Below are positions 7,399-10,195 of a stretch of DNA of 10,195 bases, one piece after another. The stretch is taken from the NCBI GenBank assembly GCA_023255165.1, contig JALRJD010000050.1:1-10195 (forward strand). The letters run 5' to 3'. Under the pieces are notes generated by a model. It did not search any database. It saw nothing but the letters and a program-made list of their open reading frames with translations, and was not told where the DNA came from. How positions within the stretch are numbered: position 1 is the first letter of the stretch; the number at the start of each line of letters is the position of its first letter. The DNA is from Porticoccaceae bacterium. GTDB lineage: Bacteria > Pseudomonadota > Gammaproteobacteria > Pseudomonadales > Porticoccaceae. A program made the translations under genes and the position numbers.

Positions 7399-9036
7399 TT
7401 AGGCGGCAGGCCGCTCGGGCGTTCCCTGCATAAAGGGCCCATCAACACAGATGCGCTTGCCATCCGGTGAGGCGCAGGCGCCACAGATTCCAACACCGCA
7501 TTTGGTCAGATAATCAATCGCGCTGAAAATCTGCTCGTCTCGACAAAACTCTCGCTGAACCTTTGCCGCGGCATGCACCATTGGCGCCGGGCCGCAGTTA
7601 TAAAACACCAACTTGTCCAGTTCCTGCTGATTCATCTGTTCAAGGCGACTGCGCAACAGTTCGGTGACCACACCTTTAAACCCTTCACTGCCATCGTCGG
7701 TGGCCACATGCACATCCGCGACCTGACGACATTCATCCAGGTAGTAGAGACGCTCGGCGGTGCGTGCGCCGGTAAAGACTTCGGCATTGCCAAAATCGCG
7801 GGCAATCTGATAAACCGCCGCCAGCCCGGTGCCGCCAGCAACGGCCATAATCTTGGCGTCATCAGCTGGCGCAACCGGTATGCCGTGGGGGCCGCGCACA
7901 TAGACTTCGGTACCCACTTCCAGATCCATAAGCGCATGCGTAAAGAGTCCCACATCGATTACTGCGAGCTGGAAGGGGTCATCCGCCAGCGCCGAGAAGG
8001 GTTTTTCGCCGAGCCCTGGTACCCAGAGGAAGACAAACTCGCCGGCCTGAATATTAATTTTGCGATCAAAGGTCAGCACGCAGATATCGTCGCAGACCCG
8101 CTTATTCTCAACCAGTACCACCGGTGAAAAGTCCATATCGATATCGTAGCGAATATGGCCTTCGGCTTTGTTGGAGTCAAAACAGAGATCCGATTCAAGC
8201 TGATTAAAGTAGCTGCCGATCTCGTCGGTGGTCATGCCGGTCAGGGCGGAGCCAACACCGACTATCGATGCGCCGGCATGCATAAATTCGCGCACATCCG
8301 CGGCGCTGCTGATGCCACCGCAGCCGATTACCGGCAGTTGGGTGGCCTCGACAATTTCACGCACGCATTTCAATGCGATTGGCAGCACGCCTTTACCAGA
8401 CATTCCACCGGCGCCATTACTCAACACTGGATGACCATGAGAGGCGGTGTAGCCTGGCCCGACAGTGTTAATGGCACAGAGCGCGTCGGCGCCACCGGCT
8501 TTAGCAGCGAGGGCGATCTCGGCAATATTGGGTGTGTTGGGAGTCAGTTTCGGGATAACCGGAATATCGACCGCGGCTTTTACCGCGGCCGTAATGTCGC
8601 GCACCAGTTCCGGGTCCTGGCCCATGGCCATGCCATAACCTTTGGCGTGAGGGCAGGAGAGGTTGAGCTCGAGGCCATCGGCGACCGGCGCCATAATTTT
8701 GGCCACCTCGACATACTCTTCAAGGCTGCCGCCAAAAATAGAAACCAGCAAAAAGCGATCTTCGGGAACGCGCAGTTTAGCCATTGCCTCGGCAGCCGCA
8801 TGGGCGCCGGGGTTGGTTAACCCCACGGCATTAACAAAGCAACCCGGTGCGTATTGGCTGTAGATTGGCTCGCGGTTTCCGGCGCGGGTTTCCGGGCCGA
8901 CACTTTTGGTGGTGATCACGCCGATCTGCGGCATGTGGTCAAACATATACTGAATGATTGACGTCGCCGTGGTGACAATTCCAGAAGGCACCGTAAAAGG
9001 GCCGGAGAGGGTTTTACCGAGAAATTCTGTTTTCAA
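7399..9036 (-). CDS. Fused dihydroorotate dehydrogenase PyrD (class 1B type) with PyrK-like electron-transfer domain
   Basis: A 545-residue cytosolic flavoprotein expected to oxidise dihydroorotate to orotate in pyrimidine synthesis and pass electrons to NAD. Residues 1 to about 290 are a class 1 dihydroorotate dehydrogenase barrel: K44 (TTKSVG), FVNAVGLTNPG at 67-77, catalytic Cys C128 in NLSCPH, K163 in PKLTP, and the FMN-phosphate region with GCGGIS (238-243) and GVGSA (260-264). Residues from about 295 are a ferredoxin-reductase-type module like PyrK: flavin region near EKPFSALADD (344-353), NAD-site GGTGLAAV (401-408), CGP at 481-483, and a [2Fe-2S] cluster set C513, C518, C521 and C530. 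In Bacillus and Lactococcus these parts are separate proteins; most gammaproteobacteria use the membrane-bound class 2 PyrD. The start is TTG at 9036; no ATG or GTG lies upstream in frame and the first internal ATG (residue 31) would cut the barrel. The ribosome site is weak. A dihydropyrimidine-dehydrogenase-like role is a less likely alternative. Confidence 0.87.
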   Translation of the reverse strand: MKTEFLGKTLSGPFTVPSGIVTTATSIIQYMFDHMPQIGVITTKSVGPETRAGNREPIYSQYAPGCFVNAVGLTNPGAHAAAEAMAKLRVPEDRFLLVSIFGGSLEEYVEVAKIMAPVADGLELNLSCPHAKGYGMAMGQDPELVRDITAAVKAAVDIPVIPKLTPNTPNIAEIALAAKAGGADALCAINTVGPGYTASHGHPVLSNGAGGMSGKGVLPIALKCVREIVEATQLPVIGCGGISSAADVREFMHAGASIVGVGSALTGMTTDEIGSYFNQLESDLCFDSNKAEGHIRYDIDMDFSPVVLVENKRVCDDICVLTFDRKINIQAGEFVFLWVPGLGEKPFSALADDPFQLAVIDVGLFTHALMDLEVGTEVYVRGPHGIPVAPADDAKIMAVAGGTGLAAVYQIARDFGNAEVFTGARTAERLYYLDECRQVADVHVATDDGSEGFKGVVTELLRSRLEQMNQQELDKLVFYNCGPAPMVHAAAKVQREFCRDEQIFSAIDYLTKCGVGICGACASPDGKRICVDGPFMQGTPERPAA

Positions 9037-9084
9037 GTTGGCTCGCTCGAAACTGGCTGAGTTAGTGGGGCAGTGCAGGCAGCG

Positions 9085-9090
9085 ATTATA
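9085..9090 (-). promoter_or_regulatory. Candidate -10 element upstream of the fused dihydroorotate dehydrogenase gene
   Basis: A perfect TATAAT lies on the minus strand in the 68-bp gap between the hydrolase and dehydrogenase genes, about 50 nt before the TTG start. No good -35 hexamer sits 16-18 nt upstream (GCAGAT at 17 nt) and there is no TGn extension. It may be an activator-dependent promoter or chance. No hairpin terminator is visible in this gap, so read-through from the upstream hydrolase gene is also possible. Confidence 0.4.
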
Positions 9091-9104
9091 CCGGTTTTAA
9101 ATAA

Positions 9105-9893
9105 TTAATCTGCCCCTGCGGCGGCGATGCTGCGAAAAAGCGCGAGGTTGGCAAAGTCTCTGCTCGGCACGTAGCTTTGATCGTTGTAATAGGGGTTGGC
9201 CGAGACTTTCACGATTACCGTGTCGAGAGCCGGGTTGACGTAGATATACTGGCCATAAACACCCATAGCCATATATTCGCCGCTGTCAGAGGGCGGCAGC
9301 CACCACTGATAGCCATAACCCAGAGAGGGCGCGGCAGCGGGATCGGAATCAGAGCCCGGGGTTGGTTGCAGGTGCGGTGCATCGGCCCGCGTTGATGCCG
9401 CAACCCATTCTGCGGGCACGATCTGCTGATCGTCAACGGCACCATTGTGCAGATACAGCGAGCCCAGCTTGGCGAAATCGCGCAGAGTCAAATTGAGGCC
9501 GCCCAGCGCCATTTCCGCACCAGCGCCATCGATAAGCCAGTAGCCATCAAACTCCATGCCCAGAGGTTGGTAGAGTTTTTCCTGCATGTAGTCGGCCACG
9601 GTTTTGCCGGTGGCTCTGGCCAGCACCATGCTCAACACATGAGTGTCGATACTGACATAGTGATTTTGGGTGCCCGGCTCGCCACCCCGGGTGAGGCTGG
9701 CGGCAAATTCATCCTGGGAGCTACCAAGCGCAAAGCCGCGACCCCAGCGGTTGATATCGCTATCGAAGTCAGCGTAGTCCTCATTAAAGGCAATGCCCGA
9801 CGACATCTGCAGAATATCTTTGATGCGCACACCCTCGTAGCCGGAGCCTTTTAGTTCCGGGGCATAGCTGTCAACGGTTTCTTCTATGCTGGC
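9105..9893 (-). CDS. Beta-lactamase-fold serine hydrolase, 5' truncated
   Basis: The C-terminal 262 residues of a serine hydrolase of the class C beta-lactamase/EstB (COG1680-like) group. Many members are esterases, peptidases or amide hydrolases, not antibiotic-resistance enzymes. Visible: the SYAPELKGSGYEGVRIKD region followed by LQMSSGIAFNEDY; the second active-site motif YVS at 9651-9659 (YxN/YxS type, in NHYVSIDTHVLSMVL); LGMEFDGYW; and the C-terminal VYGQYIYVNP stretch that replaces the KTG box in this group. The first catalytic motif, SxxK, should lie upstream of the present 5' end and is missing. The open reading frame runs on to an ATG at 10001, but its first ~36 residues (MRTTRQPRASSS...) are antisense of the HAD gene fragment and are an artefact of the join. 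The full gene cannot be recovered from this window. It is transcribed toward the dehydrogenase gene, 68 bp away. Confidence 0.85.
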   Translation of the reverse strand, partial: ASIEETVDSYAPELKGSGYEGVRIKDILQMSSGIAFNEDYADFDSDINRWGRGFALGSSQDEFAASLTRGGEPGTQNHYVSIDTHVLSMVLARATGKTVADYMQEKLYQPLGMEFDGYWLIDGAGAEMALGGLNLTLRDFAKLGSLYLHNGAVDDQQIVPAEWVAASTRADAPHLQPTPGSDSDPAAAPSLGYGYQWWLPPSDSGEYMAMGVYGQYIYVNPALDTVIVKVSANPYYNDQSYVPSRDFANLALFRSIAAAGAD

Positions 9894-9905
9894 GATGCTG
9901 CTGCT
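9890..9905. other. Probable chimeric junction between two genomes
   Basis: Left of this point, minus-strand homology to a serine hydrolase and moderate GC (33 of 60 bases in 9841-9900). Right of it, plus-strand homology to an actinobacterial-type HAD hydrolase and very high GC (46 of 60 in 9901-9960; 43 of 55 in 10141-10195). Both genes are broken at the same place. The bases GCGATGCTG (9892-9900) fit either reading, so the join may lie in a short shared sequence. Confidence 0.85.
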
Positions 9906-10195
9906 CGAGCGGCACGTCGCCCCCGGCGACCGGGTGATGGTCGTCGGCGGCCAGGGCATCGTGGTGGAGCTCGAGGCGCGCGGCTGGCGCGTCGTGCGCA
10001 CCGCCGCCGAGCAGCCGAAGGCGGTCGTGCAGGGCTTTCACCCCTCCGTGGGCTGGAAGGACCTCGCCGAGGCCGCGTTCGCGCTGCGCGCCGCGCCCGG
10101 CGAGACCGGCATCCCGTGGATCGCGACGAACACCGACTGGACGATCCCCGTCGCCGGCGGCATCGCGCCGGGCAACGGCACGCTCGTGTCGGCGG
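9895..10195 (+). pseudogene. Internal fragment of an actinobacterial-type HAD-IIA (NagD-like) hydrolase
   Basis: The plus strand reads without a stop from the junction to the window end in one frame (MLLLERHVAPGDRV...). The fragment carries MVVGGQGIVVELEARGW, VVQGFHPSVGWKDLAEAA and IPWIATNTDWTIPVAGG followed by IAPGNGTLVSA. This order matches the cap and substrate-specifier region of HAD-IIA hydrolases of the NagD/phosphoglycolate-phosphatase-like group as found in Actinobacteria. The N-terminal DxD nucleophile motif and the C-terminal HAD motifs lie outside. Almost every third codon base is G or C, unlike all other genes here. There is no start codon or ribosome site. I read it as foreign sequence joined by assembly or amplification error; a real insertion of a transferred piece is less likely. 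It is listed as a pseudogene only because it is a broken piece in this context; the source gene may be intact in its own genome. Confidence 0.8.

Noticed and set aside
8155..8820. 221-codon plus-strand open frame inside the dihydroorotate dehydrogenase gene
   Set aside because: It lies opposite the conserved barrel motifs (LSCPH, PKLTP), has no ribosome site, and has no recognisable domain.

Overview
This window looks like a piece of a gammaproteobacterial chromosome, probably a marine or environmental lineage in the broad Cellvibrionales/Pseudomonas-like part of the class. The reasons are the Tex and FadB sequences, the tRNA-Pro(UGG) to tRNA-Arg(UCU) order, and a base composition of about 55% GC where I counted. 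The last ~300 bases do not belong to this genome by any sequence criterion and look actinobacterial (77% GC over 9901-9960).

Layout, left to right. 1-311: a minus-strand tRNA operon (tRNA-Pro, then tRNA-Arg) behind a near-consensus sigma-70 promoter. The tRNA-Arg has an odd 3' acceptor strand and ends in CCT instead of CCA. 395-2806 (minus): the RNA-binding transcription accessory protein Tex. 2965-3651 (plus): a small class I SAM methyltransferase with an N-terminal zinc ribbon. 3620-5014 (minus): a PLP-dependent group II decarboxylase-family enzyme whose 3' end overlaps the methyltransferase tail to tail by 32 bp. 5163-7322 (plus): FadB, the multifunctional alpha subunit of the fatty-acid beta-oxidation complex, with no thiolase gene fadA after it. 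7341-7382: a strong hairpin terminator between converging genes. 7399-9036 (minus): a single polypeptide joining a class 1B-type dihydroorotate dehydrogenase catalytic domain (PyrD) to a PyrK-like FAD/NAD/[2Fe-2S] electron-transfer domain. 9105-~9893 (minus): the C-terminal part of a beta-lactamase-fold serine hydrolase. ~9894-10195 (plus): an internal piece of an actinobacterial-type HAD-IIA hydrolase.

The genes are mostly single-gene units in alternating orientation (tRNA metabolism, RNA/transcription, methylation, amino-acid decarboxylation, lipid oxidation, pyrimidine synthesis). They read as an ordinary housekeeping stretch, not a coherent pathway or a defence or mobile island. No gene-free stretch exceeds 300 bases. 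I see no CRISPR array, insertion sequence or phage gene, and nothing that looks like an undescribed system. The items most worth a second look are the abrupt composition and homology switch near 9890-9905 (most likely a chimeric assembly join), the PyrD-PyrK fusion, and the degenerate acceptor stem of the tRNA-Arg.
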